Shown: piece after piece, positions 49,653 to 63,362 of the stretch
Layout of the letters: each line of letters begins with the position of its first letter
Position numbering within the stretch: the first letter of the stretch is position 1
Assembly: GCF_932526225.1 (NCBI RefSeq)
Contig: NC_064037.1
Location: 868,001 to 932,000 of the forward strand
Direction of reading: 5' to 3'
DNA from: Nematostella vectensis
Taxonomy: Eukaryota > Cnidaria > Anthozoa > Actiniaria > Edwardsiidae
DNA: 64,000 bases
Translations under genes and position numbers: made by a program
The notes under the pieces: model-generated
Databases searched by the model: none
Told to the model about the DNA's origin: nothing
The model's input: the letters and a program-made list of their open reading frames with translations, nothing else

Positions 49653-52600
49653 ATTGCTGAAGGGAATTGTAATGAAAATTACTTTTAATACTATTGGTAT
49701 CGTAAACTATCCCAAGCAAAGTCACCATCGGACTGGAGGTTACATTCAGGAAAAGCTTCAGGGTTACATTCGGGAATTTGTTTTACGAGTGTAACCTCCA
49801 AAAGGTTACAATCGATAATTTTTTTTTCCGAATGTAAATTCCAAAAAGTAACATTAGGAAAAATAAAACAGTATACTCGGAAAAAAAGGTATATCAATCT
49901 ATCGAGCGCTATGCTCTATGTTAGAATATACTTAATCAAGTTATCCAAGGAATCTAGTTAGTTCTTGTGTGCATAAAATATGTACAGGATCCTGAACAAA
50001 GCATGAGCACATCAAAGATGCTGAGAGTACATAAAAACTTGATTAAGTAGATTCTAACATAGAGCATAGCGCTCGATAGATTGATATACCTTTTTTCCGA
50101 GTATACTGTTTTATTTTTCCTTATGTTACTTTTTTGAATTTACATTCGGAAAAAAAATTATCGATTGTAACCTTTTGGAGGTTACACTCGTAAAACAAAT
50201 TCCCGAATGTAACCCTGAAGCTTTTCCCGAATGTAACCTCCAGTCCGATGTTGACTTTGCTTGGGATAGTTTACGATACCAATAGTATTAAAAGTAATTT
50301 TCATTACAATTCCCTTCAGCAATGCCACGTTAGTCTATCGTTGCGGGCACTTGACTACTAACGCAGCGATCCGGGTTCGATTCCCGCTGATAGCCTATTT
50401 TCTTACTTTCTTTTTTTTTAAATATCGATACTTAATTATACTGTTCTTGGTGTGTCATGACATAAAAAGAAGGTATAGGGACATTTTTATGTACTCTCAG
50501 CATCTTTGATGTGCTCATGCTTTGTTCAGGATCCTGTACATATTTTATGCACACAAGAACTAACTAGATTCCTTGGATAACTTGATTAAGTAGATTCTAA
50601 CATAGAGCATAGCGCTCGATAGATTGATATACCTTTTTTTCCGAGTATACTGTTTTATTTTTCCTAATGTTACTTTTTGGAATTTACATTCGGAAAAAAA
50701 ATTATCGATTGTAACCTTTTGGAGGTTACACTCGTAAAACAAATTCCCGAATGTAACCCTGAAGCTTTTCCCGAATGTAACCTCCAGTCCGATGGTGACT
50801 TTGCTTGGGATAGTTTACGATACCAATAGTATTAAAAGTAATTTAAATTACAATTCCCTTCAGCAATGTCACGTTAGTCTTTCGTTGCGGGCACTTGACT
50901 ACTAACGCAGCGACCCGGGTTCGATTCCCCCAGATAGCCTATTTTTTTTTTCTTAATTTTTTTTTTAAATATCGATACTTAATTATACTGTTCTTGGTGT
51001 GTAATGACATAAAAAGAAGGTATAGGGGCATTTTTATGTACTCTCTGCATCTTTGATGTGCTCATGCTTTGTTCAGGATCCTGTACATATTTTATGCACA
51101 CAAGAACTAACTAGATTCCTTGGATAACTTGATTAAGTAGATTCTAACATAGAGCATAGCGCTCGATAGATTGATATACCTTTTTTCCCATTATACTGTT
51201 TTATTTTTCCTAATGTTACTTTTTTGAATTTACATTCGGAAAACAAATTATCGATTGTAACCTTTTGGAGGTTACACTCGTAAAACAAATTCCCGAATGT
51301 AACCCTGAAGCTTTTCCCGAATGTAACCTCCAGTCCGATGGTGACTTTGCTTGGGATAGTTTACGATACCAATAGTATTAAAAGTAATTTTCATTACAAT
51401 TCCCTTCAGCAATGTCACGTTAGTCTTTCGTTGCGGGCAATTGACTACTAACGCAGCTACCCGGGTTCGATTCCCCCAGATAGCCTATTTTTTTTTCTTT
51501 ATTTTTTTTTTTTAAATATCGATACTTAATTATACTGTTCTTGGTGTGTAATGACATAAAAAGAAGGTATAGGGACATTTTTATGTACTCTCAGCATCTT
51601 TGATGTGCTCATGCTTTGTTCAGGATCCTGTAAATATTTTATGCACACAAGAACTAACTAGATTCCTTGTATAACTTGATTAAGTAGATTCTAACATAGA
51701 GCACAGCGCTCGATAGATTGATATACCTTTTTTTCCGAGTATACTGTTTTATTTTTCCTAATGTTACTTTTTGGAATTTACATTCGGAAAAAAAATTATC
51801 GATTGTAACCTTTTGGAGGTTACACTCGTAAAACAAATTCCCGAATGTAACCCTGAAGCTTTTCCCGAATGTAACCTCCAGTCCGATGGTGACTTTGCTT
51901 GGGATAGTTTACGATACCAATAGTATTAAAAGTAATTTTCATTACAATTCCCTTCAGCAATGTCACGTTAGTCTTTCGTTGCGGGCAATTGACTACTAAC
52001 GCAGCTACCCGGGTTCGATTCCCCCAGATAGCCTATTTTTTTTTTCTTTATTTTTTTTTTTTAAATATCGATACTTAATTATACTGTTCTTGGTGTGTAA
52101 TGACATAAAAAGAAGGTATAGGGACATTTTTATGTACTCTCAGCATCTTTGATGTGCTCATGCTTTGTTCAGGATCCTGTAAATATTTTATGCACACAAG
52201 AACTAACTAGATTCCTTGGATAACATGATTAAGTAGATTCTAACATAGAGCATAGCGCTCGATAGATTGATATACCTTTTTTTCCGAGTATACTGTTTTA
52301 TTTTTCCTAATGTTGCTTTTTTGAATTTACATTTGGAAAAAAAATTATCGATTGTAACCTTTTGGAGGTTACACTCGTAAAACTTATTCACGAATGTAAC
52401 CCTGAAGCTTTTCCCGAATGTAACCTCCAGTCCGATTGTGACTTTGCTTGGGATAGTTTACGATACCAATAGTATTAAAAGTAATTTTCATTACAATTCC
52501 CTTCAGCAATGCCACGTTAGTCTTTCGTTGCGGGCACTTGACTACTAACGCAGCGACCCGGGTTCGATTCCCGCTGATAGCCTATTTTTTTTCTTTATTT

Positions 52601-55600
52601 TTTTTTAAATATCGATACTTAATTATACTGTTCTTGGTGTGTCATGACATAAAAAGAAGGTATAGGGACATTTTTATGTACTCTCAGCATCTTTGATGTG
52701 CTCATGCTTTGTTCAGGATCCTGTACATATTTTATGCACACAAGAACTAACTAGATTCCTTGGATAACTTGATTAAGTATATTCTAACATAGAGCATAGC
52801 GCTCGATAGATTGATATACCTTTTTTTCCGAGTATACTGTTTTATTTTTCCTAATGTTACTTTTTGGAATTTACATTCGGAAAAAAAATTATCGATTGTA
52901 ACCTTTTGGAGGTTACACTCGTAAAACAAATTCCCGAATGTAACCCTGAAGCTTTTCCCGAATGTAACCTCCAGTCCGATGGTGACTTTGCTTTGGATAG
53001 TTTACGATACCAATAGTATTAAAAGTAATTTTCATTACAATTCCCTTCAGCAATGCCACGTTAGTCTTTCGTTGCGGGCACTTGACTACTAACGCAGCGA
53101 CCCGGGTTCGATTCCCGCTGATAGCCTATTTTTTTTCTTTATTTTTTTTTTTAAATATCTATACTAAAATTATACTGTTCTTGGTGTGTCATCACATAAA
53201 AAGAAGGTAAAGGGACATTTTTATGTACTCTCAGCATCTTTAATGTGCTCATGCTTTGTTCAGGATCCTGTACATATTTTATGCACACAAGAACTAACTA
53301 GATTCCTTGGATAACTTGATTAAGTAGATTCTAACATAGAGCATAGCGCTCGATAGATTGATATACCTTTTTTCCGAGTATACTGTTTTATTTTTCCTAA
53401 TGTTACTTTTTTGAATTTACATTCGGAAAAAAAATTATCGATTGTAACCTTTTGGAGGTTACACTCGTAAAACAAATTCCCGAATGTAACCCTGAAGCTT
53501 TTCCCGAATGTAACCTCCAGTCCGATGGTGACTTTGCTTGGGATAGTTTACGATACCAATAGTATTAAAAGTAATTTTCATTACAATTCCCTTCAGCAAT
53601 GCCACGTTAGTCTATCGTTGCGGGCACTTGACTACTAACGCAGCTACCCGGGTTCGATTCCCGCTGATAGCCTATTTTTTTACTTTCTTTTTTTTTAAAT
53701 ATCGATACTTAATTATACTGTTCTTGGTGTGTCATGACATAAAAAGAAGGTATAGGGACATTTTTATGTACTCTCAGCATCTTTGATGTGCTCATGCTTT
53801 GTTCAGGATCCTGTACATATTTTATGCACACAAGAACTAACTAGATTCCTTGGATTACTTGATTAAGTAGATTCTAACATAGAGCATAGCGCTCGATAGA
53901 TTGATATACCTTTTTTTCCGAGTATACTGTTTTATTTTTCCTAATGTTACTTTTTGGAATTTACATTCGGAAAAAAAATTATCGATTGTAACCTTTTGGA
54001 GGTTACACTCGTAAAACAAATTCCCGAATGTAACCCTGAAGCTTTTCCCGAATGTAACCTCCAGTCCGATGGTGACTTTGCTTGGGATAGTTTACGATAC
54101 CAATAGTATTGAAAGTAATTTTCATTACAATTCCCTTCAACAATGTCACGTTAGTCTTTCGTTGCGGGCACTTGACTACTAACGCAGCGACCCGGGTTCG
54201 ATTCCCCCTGATAGCCTATTTTTTTTTTTCTTTATTTTTTTTTTTTTAAATATCGATACTTAATTATACTGTTCTTGGTGTGTAATGACATAAAAAGAAG
54301 GTATAGGGACATTTTTATGTACTCTCTGCATCTTTGATGTGCTCATGCTTTGTTCAGGATCCTGTACATATTTTTTGCACACAAGAACTAACTAGATTCC
54401 TTGGATAACTTGATTAAGTATATTCTAACATAGAGCATAGCGCTCGATAGATTGATATACCTTTTTTTCCGAGTATACTGTTTTATTTTTCCTAATGTTA
54501 CTTTTTGGAATTTACATTCGGAAAAAAAATTATCGATTGTAACCTTTTGGAGGTTACACTCGTAAAACAAATTCCCGAATGTAACCCTGAAGCTTTTCCC
54601 GAATATAACCTCCAGTCCGATGGTGACTTTGCTTTTGATAGTTTACGATACCAATAGTATTAAAAGTAATTTTCATTACAATTCCCTTCAGCAATGCCAC
54701 GTTAGTCTTTCGTTGCGGGCACTTGACTACTAACGCAGCGACCCGGGTTCGATTCCCGCTGATAGCCTATTTTTTTTCTTTATTTTTTTTTTAAATATCG
54801 ATACTAAAATTATACTGTTCTTGGTGTGTCATCACATAAAAAGAAGGTAAAGGGACATTTTTATGTACTCTCAGCATCTTTAATGTGCTCATGCTTTGTT
54901 CAGGATCCTGTACATATTTTATGCACACAAGAACTAACTAGATTCCTTGGATAACTTGATTAAGTAGATTCTAACATAGAGCATAGCGCTCGATAGATTG
55001 ATATACCTTTTTTCCGATTATACTGTTTTATTTTTCCTAATGTTACTTTTTTGAATTTACATTCGGAAAAAAAATTATCGATTGTAACCTTTTGGAGGTT
55101 ACACTCGTAAAACAAATTCCCGAATGTAACCCTGAAGCTATTCCCGAATATAACCTCCAGTCCGATGGTGACTTTGCTTTTGATAGTTTACGATACCAAT
55201 AGTATTAAAAGTAATTTTCATTACAATTCCCTTCAGCAATGCCACGTTAGTCTTTCGTTGCGGGCACTTGACTACTAACGCAGCGACCCGGGTTCGATTC
55301 CCGCTGATAGCCTATTTTTTTTCTTTATTTTTTTTTTAAATATCGATACTAAAATTATACTGTTCTTGGTGTGTCATCACATAAAAAGAAGGTAAAGGGA
55401 CATTTTTATGTACTCTCAGCATCTTTAATGTGCTCATGCTTTGTTCAGGATCCTGTACATATTTTATGCACACAAGAACTAACTAGATTCCTTGGATAAC
55501 TTGATTAAGTAGATTCTAACATAGAGCATAGCGCTCGATAGATTGATATACCTTTTTTCCGATTATACTGTTTTATTTTTCCTAATGTTACTTTTTTGAA

Positions 55601-57970
55601 TTTACATTCGGAAAAAAAATTATCGATTGTAACCTTTTGGAGGTTACACTCGTAAAACAAATTCCCGAATGTAACCCTGAAGCTTTTCCCGAATGTAACC
55701 TCCAGTCCGATGGTGACTTTGCTTGGGATAGTTTACGATACCAATAGTATTAAAAGTAATTTTCATTACAATTCCCTTCAGCAATGCCACGTTAGTCTAT
55801 CGTTGCGGGCACTTGACTACTAACGCAGCTACCCGGGTTCGATTCCCGCTGATAGCCTATTTTTTTACTTTCTTTTTTTTTAAATATCGATACTTAATTA
55901 TACTGTTCTTGGTGTGTCATGACATAAAAAGAAGGTATAGGGACATTTTTATGTACTCTCAGCATCTTTGATGTGCTCATGCTTTGTTCAGGATCCTGTA
56001 CATATTTTATGCACACAAGAACTAACTAGATTCCTTGGATTACTTGATTAAGTAGATTCTAACATAGAGCATAGCGCTCGATAGATTGATATACCTTTTT
56101 TTCCGAGTATACTGTTTTATTTTTCCTAATGTTACTTTTTGGAATTTACATTCGGAAAAAAAATTATCGATTGTAACCTTTTGGAGGTTACACTCGTAAA
56201 ACAAATTCCCGAATGTAACCCTGAAGCTTTTCCCGAATGTAACCTCCAGTCCGATGGTGACTTTGCTTGGGATAGTTTACGATACCAATAGTATTGAAAG
56301 TAATTTTCATTATAATTCCCTTCAACAATGTCACGTTAGTCTTTCGTTGCGGGCACTTGACTACTAACGCAGCTACCCGGGTTCGATTCCCCCTGATAGC
56401 CTATTTTTTTTTTTCTTTAATTTTTTTTTTTTAAATATCGATACTTAATTATACTGTTCTTGGTGTGTAATGACATAAAAAGAAGGTATAGGGACATTTT
56501 TATGTACTCTCTGCATCTTTGATGTGCTCATGCTTTGTTCAGGATCCTATACATATTTTATGCACACAAGAACTAACTAGATTCCTTGGATAACTTGATT
56601 AAGTAGATTCTAACATAGAGCATAGCGCTCGATAGATTGATATACCTTTTTTCCGAGTATTTTGTTTTATTTTTCCTAATGTTACTTTTTTGAATTTACA
56701 TTCGGAAAAAAAATTATCGATTGTAACCTTTTGGAGGTTACACTCGTAAAACAAATTCCCGAATGTAACCCAAGCTTTTCCCGAATGTAACCTCCAGTCC
56801 GATGGTGACTTTGCTTGGGATAGTTTACGATACCAATAGTATTAAAAGTAATTTTCATTACAATTCCCTTCAGCAATGCCACGTTAGTCTATCGTTGCGG
56901 GCACTTGACTACTAACGCAGCGACCCGGGTTCGATTCCCGCTGATAGCCTATTTTTTTACTTTCTTTTTTTTTAAAATATCGATACTTAATTATACTGTT
57001 CTTGGTGTGTCATGACATAAAAAGAAGGTATAAGGACATTTTTATGTACTCTCAGCATCTTTGATGTGCTCATGCTTTGTTCAGGATCCTGTACATATTT
57101 TATGCACACAAGAACTAACTAGATTCCTTGTATAACTTGATTAAGTAGATTCTAACATAGAGCATAGCGCTCGATAGATTGATATACCTTTTTTTCCAAG
57201 TATACTGTTTTATTTTTCCTAATGTTACTTTTTTGAATTTACATTCGGAAAAAAAATTATCGATTGTAACCTTTTGGAGGTTACACTCGTAAAACGAATT
57301 CACGAATGTAACATTGAAGCTTTTCCCGAATGTAACCTCCAGTCCGATTGTGACTTTGCTTGGGATAGTTTACGATACCAATAGTATTAAAAGTAATTTT
57401 TATTACAATTCCCTTCAGCAATGCCACGTTAGTCTTTCGTTGCGGGCACTTGACTACTAACGCAGCAACCCGGGTTCGATTCCCGCTGATAGCCTTTTTT
57501 TTTTTTTCTTTTTTTTTTTTTTAAATATCGATACTTAATTATACTGTTCTTGGTGTGTCATGACATAAAAAGAACGTATAGGGACATTTTTATGTACTCT
57601 CAGCATCTTTGATGTGCTCATGCTTTGTTCAGGATCCTGTACATATTTAATGCACACAAGAACTAACTAGATTCCTTGGATAACTTGATTAAGTATATTC
57701 TAACATAGAGCATAGCGCTCGATAGATTGATATACCTTTTTTTCCGAGTATACTGTTTTATTTTTCCTAATGTTACTTTGTTGAATTTACATTCGGAAAA
57801 AAAATTATCGATTGTAACCTTTTGGAGGTTACACTCGTAACACAAATTCCCAAATGTAACCCTGAAGCTTTTCCCGAATGTAACCTCCAGTCCGATGGTG
57901 ACTTTGCTTTGGATAGTTTAGGATACCAATAGTATTAAAAGTAATTTTCATTACAATTCCCTTCAGCAAT

Positions 57971-58042
57971 GCCACGTTAGTCTTTCGTTGCGGGCACTTG
58001 ACTACTAACGCAGCGACCCGAGTTCGATTCCCGCTGATAGCC
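57971..58042 (+). pseudogene. tRNA-like element with changed B box (AGTTCGATTCC)
   Basis: The first G of the box is A (CCCGAGTTCG). This is a private change; G at this site is preferred but less critical than the TTCGA core, so binding may persist. Confidence 0.5.
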
Positions 58043-60156
58043 TATTTTTTTTCTTAATTTTTTTTTTTAAATATCGATACTAAAATTATACTGTTCTTGG
58101 TGTGTCATGACATAAAAAGAAGGTATAGGGACATTTTTATGTACTCTCAGCATCTTTAATGTGCTCATGCTTTGTTCAGGATCCTGTACATATTTTATGC
58201 ACACAAGAACTAACTAGATTCCTTGGATAACTTGATTAAGTAGATTCTAACATAGAGCATAGCGCTCGATAGATTGATATACCTTTTTTCCGAGTATACT
58301 GTTTTATTTTTTCTAATGTTACTTTTTTGAATTTACATTCGGAAAAAAAATTATCGATTGTAACCTTTTGGAGGTTACACTCGTAAAACAAATTCCCGAA
58401 TGTAACCCTGAAGCTTTTCCCGAATGTAACCTCCAGTCCGATGGTGACTTTGCTTGGGATAGTTTACGATACCAATAGTAATAAAAGTAATTTTCATTAC
58501 AATTCCCTTCAGCAATGCCACGTTAGTCTATCGTTGCGGGCACTTGACTACTAACGCAGCTACCCGGGTTCGATTCCCGCTGATAGCCTATTTTTTTACT
58601 TTCTTTTTTTTTAAATATCGATAATTAATTATACTGTTCTTGGTGTGTCATGACATAAAAAGAAGGTATAGGGACATTTTTATGTACTCTCAGCATCTTT
58701 GATGTGCTCATGCTTTGTTCAGGATCCTGTACATATTTTATGCACACAAGAACTAACTAGATTCCTTGGATTACTTGATTAAGTAGATTCTAACATAGAG
58801 CATAGCGCTCGATAGATTGATATACCTTTTTTTCCGAGTATACTGTTTTATTTTTCCTAATGTTACTTTTTGGAATTTACATTCGGAAAAAAAATTATCG
58901 ATTGTAACCTTTTGGAGGTTACACTCGTAAAACAAATTCCCGAATGTAACCCTGAAGCTTTTCCCGAATGTAACCTCCAGTCCGATGGTGACTTTGCTTG
59001 GGATAGTTTACGATACCAATAGTATTAAAAGTAATTTTCATTACAATTCCCTTCAGCAATGCCACGTTAGTCTTTCGTTGCGGGCACTTGACTACTAACG
59101 CAGCGACCCGGGTTCGATTCCCCCTGATAGCCTATTTTTTTTTTCTTTATTTTTTTTTTTTTAAATATCGATACTTAATTATACTGTTCTTGGTGTGTAA
59201 TGACATAAAAAGAAGGTATAGGGACATTTTTATGTACTCTCAGCATCTTTGATGTGCTCATGCTTTGTTCAGGATCCTGTACATATTTTATGCACACAAG
59301 AACTAACTAGATTCCTTGGATAACATGATTAAGTAGATTCTAACATAGAGCATAGCGCTCGATAGATTGATATACCTTTTTTTCCGAGTATACTGTTTTA
59401 TTTTTCCTAATGTTACTTTTTTGAATTTACATTCGGAAAAAAAAATATCGATTGTAACCTTTTGGAGGTTACACTCGTAAAACGAATTCCCGAATGTAAC
59501 CCTGAAGCTTTTCCCGAATGTAACCTCCAGTCCGATGGTGACTTTGCTTGGGAAAGTTTACGATACCAATAGTATTAAAAGTAATTTTCATTACAATTCC
59601 CTTCAGCAATGCCACGTTAGTCTTTCGTTGCGGGCACTTGACTACTAACGCAGCGACCCGGGTTCGATTCCCGCTGATAGCCTATTTTTTTTTCTTTATT
59701 TTTTTTTTAAATATCGATACTTAATTATACTGTTCTTGGTGTGTCATGACATAAAAAGAAAGTATAGGGACATTTTTATGTACTCTCAGCATCTTTGATG
59801 TGCTCATGCTTTGTTCAGGATCCTGTACATATTTTATGCACACAAGAACTAACTAGATTCCTTGGATAACTTGATTAAGTATATTCTAACATAGAGCATA
59901 GCGCTCGATAGATTGATATACCTTTTTTTCCGAGTATACTGTTTTATTTTTCCTAATGTTACTTTTTGGAATTTACATTCGGAAAAAAAATTATCGATTG
60001 TAACCTTTTGGAGGTTACACTCGTAAAACAAATTCCCGAATGTAACCCTGAAGCTTTTCCCGAATGTAACCTCCAGTCCGATGGTGACTTTGCTTGGGAT
60101 AGTTTACGATACCAATAGTATTAAAAGTAATTTTCATTACAATTCCCTTCAGCAAT

Positions 60157-60228
60157 GTCACGTTAGTCTTTCGTTGCGGGCACTTGACTACTAACGCAGC
60201 GACCCGGGTTCGATTACAGCTGATAGCC
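60157..60228 (+). pseudogene. tRNA-like element with changed B box (GGTTCGATTAC), second copy
   Basis: Same GATTACAGC change as at 43391, in a unit that also shares GAAAGTATAGGG (about 59,760) with the unit near 42,953. A multi-unit stretch was therefore copied between these places. Confidence 0.55.
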
Positions 60229-60701
60229 TATTTTTTTTTCTTTATTTTTTTTTAAATATCGATACTTAATTATACTGTTCTTGGTGTGTCATGACATAAA
60301 AAGAAGGTATAGGGACATTTTTATGTACTCTCAGCATCTTTGATGTGCTCATGCTTTGTTCAGGATCCTGTGCATATTATATGCACACAAGAACTAACTA
60401 GATTCCTTGGATAACTTGATTAAGTAGATTCTAACATAGAGCATAGCGCTCGATAGATTGATATACCTTTTTTTCCGAGTATACTGTTTTATTTTTCCTA
60501 ATGTTACTTTTTGGAATTTACATTCGGAAAAAAAATTATCGATTGTAACCTTTTGGAGGTTACACTCGTAAAACAAATTCCCAAATGTAACCCTGAAGCT
60601 TTTCCCGAATGTAACCTCCAGTCCGATGGTGACTTTGCTTGGGATAGTTTACGATACCAATAGTATTAAAAGTAATTTTCATTACAATTCCCTTCAGCAA
60701 T

Positions 60702-60773
60702 GCCACGTTAGTCTTTCGTTGCGGGTACTTGACTACTAACGCAGCGACCCGGGTTCGATTACAGCTGATAGCC
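60702..60773 (+). pseudogene. tRNA-like element with changed B box (GGTTCGATTAC), third copy
   Basis: Adjacent unit, 545 bp after the previous one, with the same B-box change and a private GCGGGTACTT. A local single-unit duplication or conversion explains the pair. Confidence 0.55.
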
Positions 60774-61246
60774 TATTTTTTTTTCTTTATTTTTTTTTTA
60801 AATATCGATACTTAATTATACTGTTTTTGGTGTGTCATGACATAAAAAGAAGGTATAGGGACATTTTTATGTACTCTCAGCATCTTTGATGTGCTCATGC
60901 TTTGTTCAGGATCCTGTACATATTTTATGCACACAAGAACTAACTAGATTCCTTGGATAACTTGATTAAGTAGATTCTAACATAGAGCATAGCGCTCGAT
61001 AGATTGATATACCTTTTTTCCGAGTATACTGTTTTATTTTTCCTAATGTTACTTTTTGGAATTTACATTCGGAAAACAAATTATCGATTGTAATCTTTTG
61101 GAGGTTACACTCGTAAAACAAATTCCCGAATGTAACCCTGAAGCTTTTCCCGAATGTAACCTCCAGTCCGATGGTGACTTTGCTTGGGATAGTTTACGAT
61201 ACCAATAGTATTAAAAGTAATTTTCATTACAATTCCCTTCAGCAAT

Positions 61247-61318
61247 GCCACGTTAGTCTTTCGTTGCGGGCACTTGACTACTAACGCAGCCACCCGGGTT
61301 CGATTCTCGCTGATAGTC
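61247..61318 (+). pseudogene. tRNA-like element with changed B box (GGTTCGATTCT)
   Basis: The last C of the box is T, and the element is followed by GTCTACC and a T-tract of altered form (CCTTATTTTTCTTT). Only the T stem base pair is affected, so binding may be little changed. Confidence 0.5.
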
Positions 61319-62359
61319 TACCTTTTTTTTCCTTATTTTTCTTTAAATATCGATACTTAATTATACTGTTCTTGGTGTGTCATGACATAAAAAGAAGGTA
61401 TAGGGACATTTTTATGTACTCTCAGCATCTTTGATGTGCTCATGCTTTGTTCAGGATCCTGTACATATTTTATGCACACAAGAACTAACTAGATTCCTTG
61501 GATAACTTGATTAAGTAGATTCTAACATAGAGCATAGCGCTCGATAGATTGATATACCTTTTTTTCCGAGTATAATGTTTTATTTTTCCTAATGTTACTT
61601 TTTGGAATTTACATTCGGAAAAAAATTATCGATTGTAACCTTTTGGAGGTTACACTCGTAAAACAAATTCCCGAATGTAACCCTGAAGCTTTTCCCGAAT
61701 GTAAACTCCAGTCCGATGGTGACTTTGCTTGGGAAAGTTTACGATACCAATAGTATTAAAAGTGATTTTCATTACAATTCCCTTCAGCAATGCCACGTTA
61801 GTCTTTCGTTGCGGGCACTTGACTACTAACGCAGCGACCCGGGTTCGATTCCCGCTGATAGCCTATTTTTTTTTCTTTATTTTTTTTTTAAATATCGATA
61901 CTTAATTATACTGTTCTTGGTGTGTCATGACATAAAAAGAAGGTAAAGCAAAGTCACCATCGGACTGGAGGTTACATTCGGGAAAAGCTTCAGGGTTACA
62001 TTTGGGAATTTGTTTTACGAGTGTAACCTCCAAAAGGTTACAATCGATAATTTTTTTTCCGAATGTAAATTCCAAAAAGTAACATTAGGAAAAATAAAAC
62101 AGTATACTCGGAAAAAAAGGTATATCAATCTATCGAGCGCTATGCTCTATGTTAGAATATACTTAATCAAGTTATCCAAGGAATCTAGTTAGTTCTTGTG
62201 TGCATAAAATATGTACAGGATCCTGAACAAAGCATGAGCACATCAAAGATGCTGAGAGTACATAAAAAAGGTCCCTATACCTTCTTTTTATGTCATGACA
62301 CACCAAGAACAGTATAATTGAATATCAATATTTAAAAAACAAATAAAGAAAAAAAAATA

Positions 62360-62431
62360 GGCTATCAGCAGGAATCGAACCCGGGTCGCTGCGTTAGTAG
62401 TTAAGTGCCTGCAACGAAAGACTAACGTGGC
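62360..62431 (-). pseudogene. tRNA-like element, inverted (block 3, first)
   Basis: Intact minus-strand B box. The T stem 3' side carries CAGCAGG (reverse CCTGCTG), losing one pair. It is convergent with the + element whose B box starts at 61842. Confidence 0.65.
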
Positions 62432-62906
62432 ATTGCTGAAGGGAAATGTAATAAAAATTACTTTTAATACTATTGGTATCGTAAACTTTCCCAAGCAAAG
62501 TCACCATCGGACTAGAGGTTACATTCGGGAAAAGCTTCAGGGTTACATTCGGGAATTCGTTTTACGAGTGTAACCTCCAAAAGGTTACAATCGATAATGT
62601 TTTTTCCGAATGTAAATTCAAAAAAGTAACATTAGGAAAAATAAAACAGTATACTCGGAAAAAAAGGTATATCAATCTATCGAGCGCTATGCTCTATGTT
62701 AGAATCTACTTAATCATGTTATCCAAGGAATCTAGTTAGTTCTTGTGTGCATAAAATATGTACAGGATCCTGAACAAAGCATGAGCACATCAAAGATGCT
62801 GAGAGTACATAAAAATGTCCCTATACCTTCTTTTTATGTCATTACACACCAAGAACAGTATAATTAAGTATCGATATTTAAAAAAAAAAATAAAGAAAAA
62901 AAAATA

Positions 62907-62978
62907 GGCTATCAGGGGGAATCGAACCCGGGTCGCTGCGTTAGTAGTCAAGTGCCCGCAACGAAAGACTAACGTGAC
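62907..62978 (-). pseudogene. tRNA-like element, inverted (block 3, second)
   Basis: Intact minus-strand B box with the CAGGGGG variant. This is the rightmost tRNA-like element in the window: the terminal + fragment after it stops before reaching its own element. Confidence 0.65.
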
Positions 62979-63362
62979 AATGCTGAAGGGAATTGTAATG
63001 AAAATTACTTTTAATACTATTGGTATCGTAAACTATCCCAAGCAAAGTCACCATCGGACTGGAGGTTACATTCGGGAAAAGCTTCAGGGTTACATTCGGG
63101 AATTTGTTTTACGAGTGTAACCTCCAAAAGGTTACAATCGATAATTTTTTTTCCGAATGTAAATTCCAAAAAGTAACATTAGGAAAAATAAAACAGTATA
63201 CTCGGAAAAAAAGGTATATCAATCTATCGAGCGCTATGCTCTATGTTAGAATATACTTAATCAAGTTATCCAAGGAATCTAGTTAGTTCTTGTGTGCATA
63301 AAATATGTACAGGATCCTGAACAAAGCATGAGCACATCAAAGATGCTGAGATTACATAAAAA

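Larger units (their letters stand above)
48619..50037 (-). repeat. Inverted satellite block 2 (1419 bp, two tRNA-like elements)
   Basis: The joints are GAAGGTA/AAGCCAAG at 48,618 and CATAAAAA/CTTG at 50,037, the same points in the unit as blocks 1 and 3. Reverse B boxes lie at 49044-49054 and 49592-49602. AAAAGGTCCC replaces AAATGTCCC at about 48,938, a change shared with block 3 at about 62,267, supporting common descent. Confidence 0.92.
50038..61945 (+). repeat. 546-bp satellite array, segment 9 (22 units)
   Basis: B boxes start at 50374, 50918, 51464, 52012, 52561, 53105, 53651, 54195, 54746, 55291, 55836, 56380, 56928, 57473, 58021, 58567, 59111, 59661, 60207, 60752, 61297 and 61842. 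Units at 50918-52012 read CCCCCAGATAGCC after the T loop, and several have GTGTAATGACAT. TCATCACATAAAA occurs at about 53,190, 54,829 and 55,377; the last two are a single-unit duplication of 548 bp, also marked by GCTTTTGATAG. GGATTACTTGATT (about 53,852, 56,037 and 58,768) and GTATTGAAAG (about 54,107 and 56,292) mark a four-unit copy about 2185 bp apart. The unit at 56,771 lacks the CTG before AAGCTT. Confidence 0.92.
61946..63362 (-). repeat. Inverted satellite block 3 (1417 bp, two tRNA-like elements)
   Basis: The joints GAAGGTA/AAGCAAAG at 61,945 and CATAAAAA/CTTG at 63,362 match blocks 1 and 2. Reverse B boxes lie at 62371-62381 and 62918-62928. It differs from block 2 by scattered substitutions and a few length changes (for example CAGCAGG for CAGCGGG, TAAAAAACAAAT in the A-tract, GAATTCG for GAATTGG), so it is not an identical assembly copy of it. 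Confidence 0.92.

Noticed and set aside
47307-50037. Inverted blocks as pure assembly error
   Set aside because: The blocks differ from each other by several substitutions and one whole unit yet share both joints. That fits copying in the genome; an error cannot be fully excluded without reads.
995-63286. About 60-codon minus-strand frame starting MFYECNLQKV, repeated in more than half of the units (plus strand in the inverted blocks)
   Set aside because: It follows unit homogeneity, is lost or gained with A-run length, overlaps a + frame of similar length and has low-complexity AT-rich codons; no domain, signal peptide or start context is seen.
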